The notes beneath the pieces are model-generated. The model was given only the letters and a program-made list of their open reading frames with translations. It was not told where the DNA came from and searched no databases. From Chamaelirium japonicum (Eukaryota; Streptophyta; Magnoliopsida; Liliales; Melanthiaceae): DNA of 64,000 nucleotides. Below are positions 53,301 to 60,633 of this stretch, piece after piece. The stretch spans positions 21,504,572-21,568,571 of the forward strand of contig OX393549.1 of NCBI GenBank assembly GCA_947650365.1. Direction: 5' to 3'. The translations under genes were made by a program, and so were the position numbers. The first letter of the stretch is position 1. Each line of letters starts with the position of its first letter.

Positions 53301-55948
53301 TTTTTTCAACTATGCAGACAAACTCCAGTGGGGCGTAAGCCCAGGCCATTGGGGCGTAAAAGGCGTGCCCGGGTGTTCGGGGCGTACGCCCCAGTGGTTC
53401 AGGCGTAAGCCCCACAGGAAAAAAGCCCCAACTTGATCCGCCCCGGGCGTTTTGGGACCGCCCCGCCCCGGGGCGCACCCCGGGCGTACCCCGGGGCGAG
53501 TTTTTTAAAACACTGGTTTACATAGAACTGTTGAAAATAGTAGTGAAAATACACCCGAAATCATATGGATGCACACCGGGGGGGAGCGCCCCCTACCTTT
53601 GGGGCCTTCAGCACGTCGAGGGACTGCATCCTAGTCTTCTAACCAAACCAGTAGACCCCATCCAACATAACACCCATGCCCCTCTCCCATGTACCACGTA
53701 CCTTTATTTTTGTGTCTCGCACATGATTTTTTACTGGTAAGTTATTCGTTTTTCTGTTATTAATGAATATTGTATGTGGTCTTACATCCAGGTGGTTACA
53801 ATAATTCTCGACTTTTAGTTGTCCCTGAAAATTGGAACTTAAATTAGAATAGAATTTTATGTGATTTTTAATTTTTTTTCATGATCAAGATCTGTAGTAG
53901 CTAATTGAACTTGCAGTATATTTAAATTGCTATTTGAATGGACATTCTCGATAAGAATGATTTACCTGCCAATATTAACTTCAGTAGATTTGGAAAAAAA
54001 GTTCTTCACATCAAGATGAGATTTATATGCAATCCTCCCTAACTCTTCTAGAAAGATCCATCTATTGATTTGGCAAGAAGATATTCTTTATTCAATGTGT
54101 ATACCACAAGCAAGGGATTGTTAGCATTGTGTGGAGCCTGATGGTCGGTTAGTTGATTTGGGGTGGAGTCTGTTGCTGGACTTCAGGAGATTGCCAAATA
54201 GGGCCTTTTCAGAGGACCAATGGCCCGAAGGCCCTTTGTCCGATTAGGGCTACTGTCTTTAGTAATTTTACACATGCGGAGTGGAGTCCTAGCCATACCA
54301 GGCTGATTAGGGATCATCTCTATTATATAGTACTTCGTTTTTGCCATATATCATAGTGGATGCTTGTGCGGCTACGTATTTTTTTCCCGAAAGAATTTTT
54401 CCACATAAATCTGGTGTCCCTCTATGATTGTTTTTAGGGGGGGACTTAGTAAATGGTCCAAAACAGGAGATCCCTTTAAGCCTAAGGACAGAGGATGAAA
54501 ATGCCTCTCAATTGGCTTCAAATTTTCATTTGCATGCTACTTTTCTCTAAACTAAACCAAAAACCTAAGATCTACAGGCCATGGGGTGAACCCTAAACCT
54601 AATCCGAACCCTAAAACCTAAGATCTACAGGTCATGGGGTGAACCCTAGACCTAATCCTAAAACCTAAACCCTAGATCTAATCCTAAAACCTAAGATCTA
54701 CTGGCCATGAGATAAACCCTAGAGTCGTAGATCTAACCCTAACCCTAATCTGAACCTGCTCGCCACTACTGCCTCTCATCTCTGCTGTTGTTGTCGCTGT
54801 TGCCGGTTGCTCGTCGTGCCGCTGCTGCTGTCACTGCTGCCCGTTGCTCACCCGTGCCGCTGCTGTCACTGCTCACCGTCGCCTACTCGAGAGAGAACTT
54901 GGAAAGGGGGAGAAATGGAAGTGGGGCAATTTTGGGATAATAAAATGTACTTTGGACCTCCCCTTAAAGGGATCTTATGAGTGTCATGTTCGTTAACAGG
55001 ATCTGTTATTTGGGACCTAACCCCTTGTTTTTATGGTTGATTTTCTTGTGTGTTTTCTTCCATTTCTTAATATCTCTCATGAACGGGGTTGGGGTGGTTT
55101 TCTATTTTTATCAAGGATTTAATCCCTATAGATGGCTGTGTAAAGTATATGTGCAATAATGGGAACTGTAAGGTGGATTTCAGCAATTCAAACAATTCAA
55201 GAAGTTTTTCATGGTATCATAGCAGTTGGGCGTATAGTTCTTTCTGGGTGTTCATCAGAATTGCGTCTCCGTTCAAGAGAACATCTTGAATAAATGCAGA
55301 AACATCAAAGTAGTTATAAATCAAATTTAATTTTTCACCCAATTTGCTGTTTTCATCAAATCAATTGTTATATGTTATTTTCTTTAACTGAAAAATGAAG
55401 TCCTTTGTTGTTGAAAAAGGCTGATTTTCTAAATTCAGGAGGAAGGAAAGTGGTTAAAGAGTGTGGCTTTGGCCCTTCTCGATCACGAAAAGAGGTCATT
55501 TGTGGAATCTCTGTCCAAGTGTTTAGGTTCTGACAACCCAGAGTTGGTTAGAGCTTGCTTGATCACACTTGCATGGCTGAGCCATGCTCTTGCATTTGTG
55601 TCCGTTGCTGAAATCCAGGTCTCAGCAATCTCCGCCCTCATCCCTCGGCTGAAAGAGAGTTCGGAGCCGATCGAGCACAGAGTGCTCGCTTCTATATCTC
55701 TGCACAACTTCAGCAAGATCTCAGGTAAGCCTAAATCCATTCGAGAGGTGTTCATCATTCCCTCCAGCCGATCGTATCTCCCCTAAATGAAGCAGAGTGC
55801 AGGGTGCAGGGCTCTACTCGTCCAAAATGCCGAGGAGATATGTAGTTCTCTAGAGAGTCTCGTGGAGGTGACTTGGACGGCGAAGCATCTGTACACGGCC
55901 ATCCTTGGCGAACGTACAGGCAAGGACGGAGCTCGTCCGCTCGAATGA
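36107..55948 (+). CDS. LIN: LIN/CERBERUS-like U-box armadillo E3 ubiquitin ligase, eight exons, 1159 aa
   Basis: Coding exons: 36107-37753, 38248-38511, 38588-38673, 39098-39751, 40490-40634, 43001-43252, 55439-55724, 55803-55948. All introns are GT-AG, the phases fit, and the total of 3480 nt is an open frame ending in TGA. The N-terminal half is charged, with the helical LIN-type region (AIQAVVSILTGYIRRFF...LLDDVYANALDMGTYQFAVYYKEWL) at ~200-440. A variable acidic linker follows. The U-box is at ~686-755 (PKDFVCPLTG..DPVTLETGQTFERDAI..W, CPITGQ) and armadillo-like repeats fill the C-terminus. U-box proteins move ubiquitin from an E2 to substrates; legume LIN/CERBERUS acts in root-nodule infection, but a role here is not known. 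No WD40 region is encoded before the stop, unlike the legume protein. Exon and family calls are inference from sequence only. Confidence 0.8.
38248..38511 (+). CDS. LIN: LIN-like gene exon 2 (88 codons)
   Basis: Acceptor CCTGCAG, DDEWTANDSIRLEIPE... in phase 0, donor AAT|GTAATC. Variable Ser/Asn-rich linker. The donor was chosen because it keeps phase with exon 3; the intron is only 76 bp. Confidence 0.65.
38588..38673 (+). CDS. LIN: LIN-like gene exon 3 (86 nt)
   Basis: Acceptor GGTGCAG, donor CTCGAG|GTATGA. Gives RSNDTESRLKNTGMVSINSH, leaving phase 2, which exon 4 completes. Confidence 0.65.
38771..39006. mobile_element. Foldback MITE in intron 3 (MULE type, 236 bp)
   Basis: Nearly the whole element is an inverted repeat: GTAAATTACACATAGACCCCC at the left, its complement at the right, arms over 70 bp. 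It is flanked by a perfect 9-bp duplication TAATTTTTT (38762-38770 and 39007-39015), the size typical of Mutator-like elements. Confidence 0.85.
39098..39751 (+). CDS. LIN: LIN-like gene exon 4 with the U-box
   Basis: Acceptor TTCTCAG|T. The U-box runs from IPKDFVCPLTG to TNFVLKHVIDGW: hydrophobic core and CPIT present, no metal-binding pattern needed. The first armadillo-like helices follow (VENVKHLISLGGLDFLLQSL, ARSNAVLVLIELICLN). Donor AACAG|GTTAGT. Confidence 0.9.
39782..40044. mobile_element. MITE in intron 4 (MULE type, 263 bp)
   Basis: Terminal inverted repeats GGGTAAATTACACTTTGCCC and GGGTAAATTACACTTTACCC. Flanked by 9 bp TAAATCTTT and TAAATATTT (one mismatch). Confidence 0.85.
40490..40634 (+). 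CDS. LIN: LIN-like gene exon 5
   Basis: Acceptor ATTACAG. AAAITSFVSGLQKETIVNTM and LLAYLESSPPEERVLVAVLL form an armadillo-like helical unit; donor ATG|GTATGC. Confidence 0.8.
40743..41180 (+). mobile_element. Old Ty1/copia fragment in intron 5: LTR (40743-40881), primer site and C-rich leader
   Basis: TGTTAATGTATATAGATGGG to CTCCTAACA is a 139-bp relative of the 130-bp LTR of the intact copia, in the opposite orientation. TAGTATCAGAGC follows, a mutated initiator-Met primer site (usual TGGTATCAGAGC). Then comes a C-rich leader like that of the intact element. The body is missing. Confidence 0.8.
41347..41391. repeat. (CT)n microsatellite in intron 5
   Basis: About 22 uninterrupted CT units. 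Confidence 0.9.
41576..42258. mobile_element. hAT-like non-autonomous element, copy 1, intron 5 (683 bp)
   Basis: Ends CAGTGTTTT and AAAACACTG, with GC-rich ends full of GGGGCGTACGCCCC-like motifs around an AT-rich centre. Related over its full length, in reverse, to 52830-53515. Flanks are GTTATGAT and GT(ACT)TATGAT, consistent with an 8-bp duplication that later gained 3 bp. Confidence 0.8.
42357..42699. mobile_element. Foldback MITE in intron 5 (~343 bp)
   Basis: GGGCAAATTACAAAATTCACCCC pairs with the right end, and the arms of ~110 bp include TTGGTCCTTCAACTTTTTTT. Flanks TAAATTTTT and TAATTATTT match at seven of nine positions, so a MULE-type duplication is likely. Confidence 0.75.
43001..43252 (+). 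CDS. LIN: LIN-like gene exon 6
   Basis: Acceptor GCTGCAG|GTA. VDPRMHTVYREEAIDNI, then RRALLMLGGQFSSYGDIVIE, ends GLU-ASP-VAL-rich at MRLG|GTATGG. Phase 0 at both ends. Confidence 0.8.
44332..44580. repeat. 125-bp tandem duplication in intron 6
   Basis: GGTTCAACTATG...TTAGCTCGGCTACTA...ACGAGATAACGTATCAT occurs at 44332 and again at 44457, with a handful of substitutions. Confidence 0.85.
44659..45565. mobile_element. hAT-like non-autonomous element in intron 6 (907 bp)
   Basis: Ends CAAGGTTGTTAGGATCGGGATC and (complement of right end) CATAGTTATCAAACTCCCGATC are similar. Flanks ATTGTAAC and GTTGTAAC differ by one base, an 8-bp duplication as in hAT elements. No transposase. Confidence 0.6.
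46259..46388 (-). repeat. 3' LTR of the copia element (130 bp)
   Basis: Identical to 51320-51449 base for base. Confidence 0.95.
46389..46398 (-). promoter_or_regulatory. Polypurine tract of the copia element
   Basis: TGAGGGGGAG on the minus strand, immediately before the 3' LTR. Confidence 0.8.
46402..50814 (-). CDS. Ty1/copia gag-pol polyprotein, 1470 aa, uninterrupted
   Basis: Order from the N-terminus: gag (~1-260; WSLTVEAALSSRDLWGHI, RDRFLPRGGARRHQL), zinc knuckle CHYCKEPGHMKREC (~268), protease with WIFDSGASCHLTFD (~378), integrase with the HHCC region (RRLGHISSDRL...CTGCRLAKH), catalytic core SDIWGP..FIDDYSR, RSDCAKEYLS and HEQNGVAERKHRHVLE, a Pro-rich linker (~850-920), reverse transcriptase with FKVKTRPDGSIERHKARLVA, MDVTNAFLHGDL and YVDDM (~1190), and RNase H with AYSDADWAGD, RSTTGYCVFLG and SSTEAEYRAMA. 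All key catalytic residues are present and no frame break was seen. Length is normal for copia. The ATG at 50814 is six bases after a leader rich in Cs. Confidence 0.95.
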   Translation of the reverse strand: MASPAVPTVAAISPPLKAVAFQLSAASDWPDWSLTVEAALSSRDLWGHITGEDPPPTDYSGSSSVTSSAASSTATTTTAVPVAALTWRRHDQAIRAYLLDSVARPLLAPIGRLPTARAMWEYLRDRFLPRGGARRHQLICDSQSARQGERTIQDFFSQMSAYWHELDSLIPERCDCPRSRDFQRYLDEGHLHQFLAALRPDFALIAAQLLHREPLPRLEDALLALVDEETRLQTQGARAPPLAPSSDSVLAAGFSDEAIFCHYCKEPGHMKRECPTRPPRNPRWGPDERFPRWSSTSRDDRRGGRGGRGRGRGSSSFRHIGGAAATAEASPLPTAPTAPSPPEPDRLQRLEELLLRHIASTGSATAHGLSATSGTTAPWIFDSGASCHLTFDSTVLTDCSPTTTHQEVRTADGTLVPIPQCGSITTTSDPSGRLTLSHVHHAPRLNINLISISSLCDSGLTVTFTPSVCVVQDSRTGQRIGLGRRAGGLYQLDHLHVSSVASVISVTSDADLWHRRLGHISSDRLKSVFHSGALGRASFSPLSVCTGCRLAKHLALPFSASTSQSNALFDLVHSDIWGPAPVASLSGYMYYVCFIDDYSRCTWVYLMRHRSEIPHIFRRFTTMIHTQFGRRIKTFRSDCAKEYLSSEMRELLQSHGTLHQQSCPHTHEQNGVAERKHRHVLETARALLLSASVPHSYWAEAVMTAVHLINITPSSALSGATPHERLHSSPPDYSLLRTFGCTCFVLLPPHERTKLSARSVRCVHLGLSREHKGYRCYDPLARRIRVSRHVSFVEDVPYFAPESRDLSLPTSSSSSPSSHLHIPVLPPVSVAPSTPTTPPPPPPQYPSPPPPPPPQSPTPPPPPPPPPITRVYVRRSAAPPPESVLPGTPSPDAAAPSSPVVDPASVRRYPAREHHPPARYDYSPDRFGYSAFPTDSPDSSGFSASASYSPSFQAFLTALHTHREPQSYCEAALHPEWRQAMSVELEAFQRTQTWELVPCPPGVVPVSCKWIFKVKTRPDGSIERHKARLVARGFSQEYGIDYEETFAPVARMTTVRTLLAVAAARGWPLHQMDVTNAFLHGDLSEKVYMAPPPGTSVPPGHVCRLRRAIYGLKQAPRAWFERFRSAVLAAGFVERHSDYALFTRSSSQGIAVLLLYVDDMIITGDDRATIASLQRHLQSQFEMKDLGSLRYFLGLEIARSARGLLVSQQKYISDILTDAALTDTRTADTPMELNLKLLATDGEPLQDVSRYQRLVGMLVYLTMTRPDIAHAVGIVSQFVQAPRSVHYAAVLRIIRYLRGTITRSLLFPSTSPLVLRAYSDADWAGDADTRRSTTGYCVFLGDSLISWRSKKQESVARSSTEAEYRAMASTTAEIVWLRRLLLDLGVVISGPTPLFCDNRSAIQIASNPVFHERTKHIEVDCHYVRQAFIDHIISLPFIPSSEQTADFLTKPLTTARFRHFLGKLSVHDPP
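50820..51300 (-). repeat. C-rich leader of the copia element with short direct repeats
   Basis: On the plus strand, GGGGCCGGGGGGG and GGTGGCTGGAGGGGCC recur many times, with runs of five to nine Gs. The element's own leader RNA would be C-rich and its complement strand could form quadruplexes. Open frames rich in Gly/Arg here are artefacts. Confidence 0.8.
51308..51319 (-). promoter_or_regulatory. Primer-binding site of the copia element
   Basis: TGGTATCAGAGC on the minus strand directly after the 5' LTR, the usual initiator-tRNA-Met site. Confidence 0.95.
51320..51449 (-). repeat. 5' LTR of the copia element (130 bp)
   Basis: Identical to 46259-46388. Confidence 0.95.
52830..53515. mobile_element. 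hAT-like non-autonomous element, copy 2, intron 6 (686 bp)
   Basis: Reverse copy of 41576-42258. Ends CAGTGTTTT and AAAACACTG; perfect 8-bp duplication GTTTACAT on both sides (52822-52829, 53516-53523). No transposase. Confidence 0.9.
54420..54990. repeat. Dispersed non-coding repeat, copy C, intron 6
   Basis: Shares with 31665-32830 the AACCTAAGATCTACAGGCCATGGG, CCTAAACCTAATCC, CTCGAGAGAGAACTTGG and GGGATCTTATG.GTGTC motifs. Confidence 0.55.
55439..55724 (+). CDS. LIN: LIN-like gene exon 7
   Basis: Acceptor AAATTCAG. EEGKWLKSVALALLDHEKRS, SLSKCLGSDNPELVRACLIT and EHRVLASISLHNFSKIS form armadillo-like repeats; donor TCAG|GTAAGC, phase 1. It is separated from exon 6 by 12186 bp. Confidence 0.8.
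55803..55948 (+). CDS. LIN: LIN-like gene exon 8 (C-terminus)
   Basis: CRALLVQNAEEICSSLESL and TWTAKHLYTAILGERTGK to TGA at 55946-55948. The acceptor AGTGCAG|GG is the only one in a crowded AG cluster that keeps this frame. Confidence 0.65.
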
Positions 55949-57096
55949 AGTTATACGTATAGTCCAACCTCTTCCTTTATAATTTGATGTGAATATGTAG
56001 GTAGTGCTTATTGATTGCAGCACAGCATTACTTGCATTTGATCCTCAGGGAAACATTTCATTTCAGCTCTTTCATTTGTAATTTGTATCATCGAGGACCT
56101 TCGAGGTGAATGCAATTCCCAATATCAAATCTTTTACCTTTCTATGGATGATTTTGAATCAAACTAAACAACTCCTATATCGTGAAAGAGAGGCCGAAAG
56201 TGTACATGAATGGAATATTAGATATTTGATGAGTATTTGAGTATGCGAGGACCATGTTCCTCCCCTCCACCATGCATGCTAGTGCTCCCTTTAAAAAGGT
56301 GCATGTGACACCTTTTTTAGATAATTTTTGCGCTTGTATAAGCAATCCACTTTAGTTAGATTCGGATTATTAAAAAAATCGAAGAAAAAAACTTCAAATA
56401 AATCGATGAAGTTGAAACACATGCAATGGCAATATGCTATCCGCCAACACTTTTTTTTTTTGGGTTTTTACAAATCAATCCATGTAATCTTCTCTGTTTG
56501 CATATAAACCCCTTAAATCATCCAATATTTACATATCGACCCTTATAGTTAGTTGGCATCCAAAATGAAGGAATATTTCCGAAATATTCAGCCATTTGGC
56601 TGTTATTTTATTAATCTAAAAGGGAAATAGCTGATTTACCTATGGTTTAAATTAATTAAATTGACATATCTTTATTGAACATGGACTTAATCCAAAACAA
56701 ACACAAACATAACCCGAATCTAACTTAGACCTAAGCCAAAGAATTCTCACATTCAAGGGATATTTGCAGAGTTTAGATAAAATATTAAGGATGAAATCAA
56801 AAATATTCTCTTGTTTTGGATGTCAACTAACTGCAGGGGTCAATATGTAATGTTTGAGTCAGTTGAGGGGTTTATAAGTAAATATCATTTTATATGGGTT
56901 TATATGTAAATAGAGAAGATTGTAGGGGTTGATTTGTAAAAAACTACTAAAAATACTGCTCGGAATGTGATTTTTGTAAAAAAAAATCTTAATCCTTGTA
57001 TTATTATTATTTTTTTCTTGAGGAGGGTTACGGCAGTCCCCTATCCGTTATTAGTTCGATGCAAGCTGGAATCAATCCCATGTCTTGGGCACCAAC
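55949..57096. other. Downstream of the LIN-like gene; one foldback element
   Basis: No further exon or WD40 coding sequence is evident up to 57000. It includes the MITE at 56462-56946. Confidence 0.5.
56462..56946. mobile_element. MITE-like foldback element (~485 bp)
   Basis: GGGTTTTTACAAATCAATCC at the left pairs with GGGTTGATTTGTAAAAAAC at the right. Long imperfect arms carry TATAAACCCCT and CATATCGACCC. Target duplication not clear. Confidence 0.65.
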
Positions 57097-57358
57097 CAGT
57101 GTTTTGAAAATAGGATCGGACCGGGCGGTTCAACCGATTTGGATCAGAACCGAAACATGTTTCGGTTCAGTCTTTGAATAAAACCGGTTTGTATGTTAAC
57201 CCAGACATCAAACCTTGCCATTGAAGAATTTAGTAAATAATTATTTAAAAAAAACAGATTTTCATGCGGTTCAAATGGTTGAACCACCGGTTTGAACCGA
57301 TTTAGACCGAACCAGATGCCTTTTCGGTTCGCCTTTCGGTCTGGTTTTGAAAACACTG
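57097..57358. mobile_element. hAT-like MITE (262 bp)
   Basis: Ends CAGTGTTTTGAAAA and TTTTGAAAACACTG. Flanks GCACCAAC (57089-57096) and GTACCAAC (57359-57366) form an 8-bp duplication with one change. Contains repeated CCGGTTTGAACC motifs. Confidence 0.85.
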
Positions 57359-57897
57359 GTACCAACCCCCTGAGACTTTACCAACTCACACAACTGGCAC
57401 TTACCTTAATCCTTGTTAGGAGTGGTGAACCCAATTTGATCAAGATTCAGCTCTTGTTGGAGAGTGCCACATGGCACATTTTTAAGACGAGTAGTGTCTA
57501 CGATGGAGGGGAATCTTGATTTGTAGTTTAGGTTGTATTCCTTGGACCACAATTTTCAAACCGTCTGATGTCAACCATTCAATCAATGACGCATGTGTGT
57601 TTTATGGAAAATGATTTAGATCTCACCTTCTATACTCCCCAAGTAAGCCCCTTGACGTGACACTCCAACAAAAGACCCTTCAACCCCTTGTTTGTCTTAT
57701 CTTACAAAAAGTCAGTGGGTTTATATGGATGACAACGACATGAGATGTTGTCAACTTTTCTTGGGTGTGAAATCTTAATGGGTTTTTTTTACTCACCCCC
57801 CCCCCCCTTTTATGGTGAGATTTGAGTTACATCCCCACTTTTTTTAAAAATTGACTTTACCCCTGTGGGTGCAAATTTTGGTAAGAAATCTGCAAGC

Positions 57898-58110
57898 AGC
57901 GGGACCCACCGGCCCTGCCTGGTGGGCCCCCGAGTACCACAGCGGGACCCACCGGCCCTGCCTGGTGGGCCCCCGAAGACAACAGCGGGACCCACCGGCC
58001 CTGCCTGGTGGGCCCCCGAAGACAACAGCGGGACCCACCGGCCCTGCCTGGTGGGCCCACGAGGACTACCACAGGACCCACCAGTCCTGCCTGGAGGATC
58101 CCCAGATACG
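57898..58110. repeat. 43-bp tandem array in the LTR, five units
   Basis: GGGACCCACCGGCCCTGCCTGGTGGGCCC with period 43; units start at 57901, 57944, 57987, 58030 and ~58073. Each unit contains GC-rich inverted motifs (GGGCCCACC and GGTGGGCCC). Confidence 0.9.
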
Positions 58111-58156
58111 GCAGCAGAAACCGCCATTTACCTCGGAATTCCCCAACAGGGAATCC

Positions 58157-58164
58157 TATAAATA
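58157..58164 (+). promoter_or_regulatory. TATA box of the LTR
   Basis: CCTATAAATAGCAG, ~560 bp upstream of the gag ATG, in the expected U3 position. Confidence 0.65.
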
Positions 58165-58572
58165 GCAGTACCTTCGAATGTAATAGGATCCCAAAAAATT
58201 CTGATTTCCACTCTGAGATCTGACTTCCAGAACCAGAGCTCTGGGATTTTCAACTTCTGATCTACCATCTCTCCTTGATCTTCTTTTCTCCTTAAAAGAG
58301 ATCAGAGGGTTTTCAGTGATACTCGGCCTGTCGAGATCACTTCGACATAAGTGTTAGTGAATTCGGGTTGCTCCCTATAGCACGGAGACGTAGGCTTCGG
58401 CTGAACTCCGAGATCACATATTGTGTCACAATCTCTCTGATTGCATTTCTCTGTTTACATATCAAAAGATTTCAACTCCAATTGACAGATCAATCAACGA
58501 TCTTCAACTCGAACCTTCAATTGACTGGTGCTGCGAGAGTCTTCGGGTCGGCACGAAGATTTTCCCACACAG

Positions 58573-58591
58573 TTTGGCGCCGTCTGTGGGA
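58573..58591 (+). promoter_or_regulatory. Primer-binding region of the Tat-like element
   Basis: TTTGGCGCCGTCTGTGGGA directly after the presumed LTR end (CCCACACA). The tRNA was not identified. Confidence 0.6.
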
Positions 58592-58720
58592 TCCGAGCGA
58601 GAAGCTGTGTTCTCTCTCTCTACTTCGACTACCAGATCAATAGCCAAACTTCCTCGCCCCCTCGGTTGATCAGACAACTGATCGGACGCCGGCAATCTCG
58701 TTGTACCCTTCGCACTCTGA

Positions 58721-60427
58721 ATGGCGAGAACCAAACACCAGGGTCAACCAGAAGGAAGTTATACTCAACAACAAGCTCGTCCTGAGACTCGATCAATGAG
58801 TCAAAGGCTCAATTTCGGACAGCCCCTTGCTGTCCCAGAGATGGGGGTTCATTCAGGGAGTGGAAGATCTGTCGATCGACCGATCATACACCCTGCGCGA
58901 CAATCAATTGGTCAAACAACCCCCACTCCTGCTAAAGACCCTCCTTCGACATATCAAATTTCAGCGGTCGACTTTCAACTGCTTCAATTTGCAAAGCAAA
59001 ACGCCACCCTCACCGCTGAGAGGGATGCTCTCAAGAGGGCAGCTTCTGAGGCTGGGATCGCTCTTCCTATCCCCTCTACAAATGAGAGGGTCGATCTTCC
59101 GCAATATTCAATCCACTCTGAGCAACAGAGGTCAATGGGCACTACTACCCTTGAAAGGGTTCGACGCGATCCAACTCTCTCTGCTGCCCTGTGGAAGCAG
59201 AGTGTTTGGGACCGCCTCGACGACGAATCCTCTCAATCCACTCCTGATCGCAACTTCAACAAAAGAGTCCCTTCAAAGCAAGATGACTCGAGAAGATGTC
59301 AGATGAAAGGTGCGCCCTCGAAGAATAGAGTTTCACCATCCATTCCGCTTCAACGTGGGCTCGGATCAGACCTTCGTCATCGAATCCAACCTGCCGAACA
59401 GGACCTCTCGATCTTACCCCTCGATCTCCATCTAAGTCGAGGGCAGGGTCGTAGGGATGGATACTCCTCCGTCGGACCCCTCCATCGAAGCTTATTCGAG
59501 TCAGCATTTCCAAGGGGATGGAGAACACCCACTCTCCCCAAATTCAATTGCGTCAAAGGAGATCCAACTCTCCATATACTCTCTTTCAAACAATCCCTGA
59601 CACCGCATGAAGAAGAGAACAACGTGCTCTGCCGCACCTTCGCCGGGAGCCTCGATGAGCCATCCCTCGATTGGTACCACAACCTTCGAGCTGGATCCAT
59701 TACTCAGTTCAGCGTCTTAGCCAATCTCTTTGTGCAACATTATCAACTTAATTTGAAGCCGGAGAAGAAGCTCGATTCCCTCTATCGGCTAAGGATGGGT
59801 TCGGATGAGAGTCTTCGCAGCTTCACAAGGAGATTTCGCAATGAGCACGCTGCCCTCTCTGGGAGGCATCTGGATGATGAAGCTATCATGTTGGCATTTC
59901 AGAATGCACTCCGCTTCGACATGCACATTTACAACGACTTCATTCGCAATCCTCCTCTTTCCCTAGGTTCAATGTTTGATCGAATCCAACGGGAAATTGA
60001 GGTTGAGGATGATCAAGTTGCCCGAAAGGGGCGAGAGACGAAGAGGCGACCCGCCGAAAGGAAAACCACAAAATATGCTACCAGAGCCTACAATGCAGAA
60101 GCAGAAGTTCCTCTCGCACCCAAGCGATTAAGAAACGATGGACGCCGATCTCCTCCAAAGAAGACTACTTTTACCAAATGGAATCTACCAATCGAACAGA
60201 TCCTCGATCGAATTCAGCATGAAGAGTTCCTCCGATGGCCTAATCCACTGCAGCCCGACACTAAGGCCACTGCAGACAAAACCGTCTACTGTGATTTCCA
60301 TCGCAGTCATGGTCATTCAACTGATCAGTGCCACCGGCTAAGGCATCATTTGGAAGATCTGCTACGTGTAGGACATCTCCAAGAGTTTCTCAAAGGCAGG
60401 CAAAATCATTCCTTCGAACATCACTAG
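58721..60427 (+). CDS. Ty3/gypsy gag polyprotein, 568 aa, intact
   Basis: The first ~250 residues are low-complexity and basic. The gag core follows: LPKFNCVKGDPTLHILSFKQ, CRTFAGSLDEPSLDWYHNLR, LANLFVQHYQLNLKPEKKLD and SLRSFTRRFRNEHAAL (~285-400). Then come basic linkers and a C-terminal zinc-type motif CDFHRSHGHSTDQCHRLRHH (~525-550). It ends at a TAG (60425-60427). Gag packages the RNA. With pol gone, this copy could at most supply gag or be mobilised by another element. Confidence 0.85.
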   Translation: MARTKHQGQPEGSYTQQQARPETRSMSQRLNFGQPLAVPEMGVHSGSGRSVDRPIIHPARQSIGQTTPTPAKDPPSTYQISAVDFQLLQFAKQNATLTAERDALKRAASEAGIALPIPSTNERVDLPQYSIHSEQQRSMGTTTLERVRRDPTLSAALWKQSVWDRLDDESSQSTPDRNFNKRVPSKQDDSRRCQMKGAPSKNRVSPSIPLQRGLGSDLRHRIQPAEQDLSILPLDLHLSRGQGRRDGYSSVGPLHRSLFESAFPRGWRTPTLPKFNCVKGDPTLHILSFKQSLTPHEEENNVLCRTFAGSLDEPSLDWYHNLRAGSITQFSVLANLFVQHYQLNLKPEKKLDSLYRLRMGSDESLRSFTRRFRNEHAALSGRHLDDEAIMLAFQNALRFDMHIYNDFIRNPPLSLGSMFDRIQREIEVEDDQVARKGRETKRRPAERKTTKYATRAYNAEAEVPLAPKRLRNDGRRSPPKKTTFTKWNLPIEQILDRIQHEEFLRWPNPLQPDTKATADKTVYCDFHRSHGHSTDQCHRLRHHLEDLLRVGHLQEFLKGRQNHSFEHH

Positions 60428-60633
60428 TGAAGATCTCCCTCGAGATGGAAAAATCTGGGGGGTTGGAGATGATCAACTTTCAAGCGACCATTTGTATCGT
60501 CAGAGAACGCAGCAGCTGGAAACTAGATCCCAACTGGGAAGGTCTATACAAAGTCAAATCAGAAGGAGGCCAAGGATTCTATCGATTGCCACGGGCTTGG
60601 AATGCTCGAAATCTTAAATTGTTCTATCTATGA
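60428..60633 (+). pseudogene. C-terminal tail of integrase, remnant of a deleted pol
   Basis: WKLDPNWEGLYKVKSEGGQG and RAWNARNLKLFYL (ending at 60633) match the end of Tat integrases, where a DPNWEGPY/WN..NLRRYY type block closes the protein. It follows gag within ~80 bp, so several kilobases of pol are missing. Confidence 0.75.

Larger units (their letters stand above)
43253..55438 (+). other. Intron 6 of the LIN-like gene, 12186 bp
   Basis: GTATGG donor, TTCAG acceptor. Contains a 125-bp duplication, an hAT-like element, an intact copia, another hAT-like element, a fragment with GGTACCG/CGGCCG-type motifs (52300-52460), AT-rich filler and a dispersed repeat copy. No host exon was seen inside. 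Confidence 0.75.

Noticed and set aside
54560..54760. Interstitial telomere (CCCTAAA)n
   Set aside because: Only degenerate CCTAAACC/CCTAATCC motifs inside a dispersed repeat, no true head-to-tail array.
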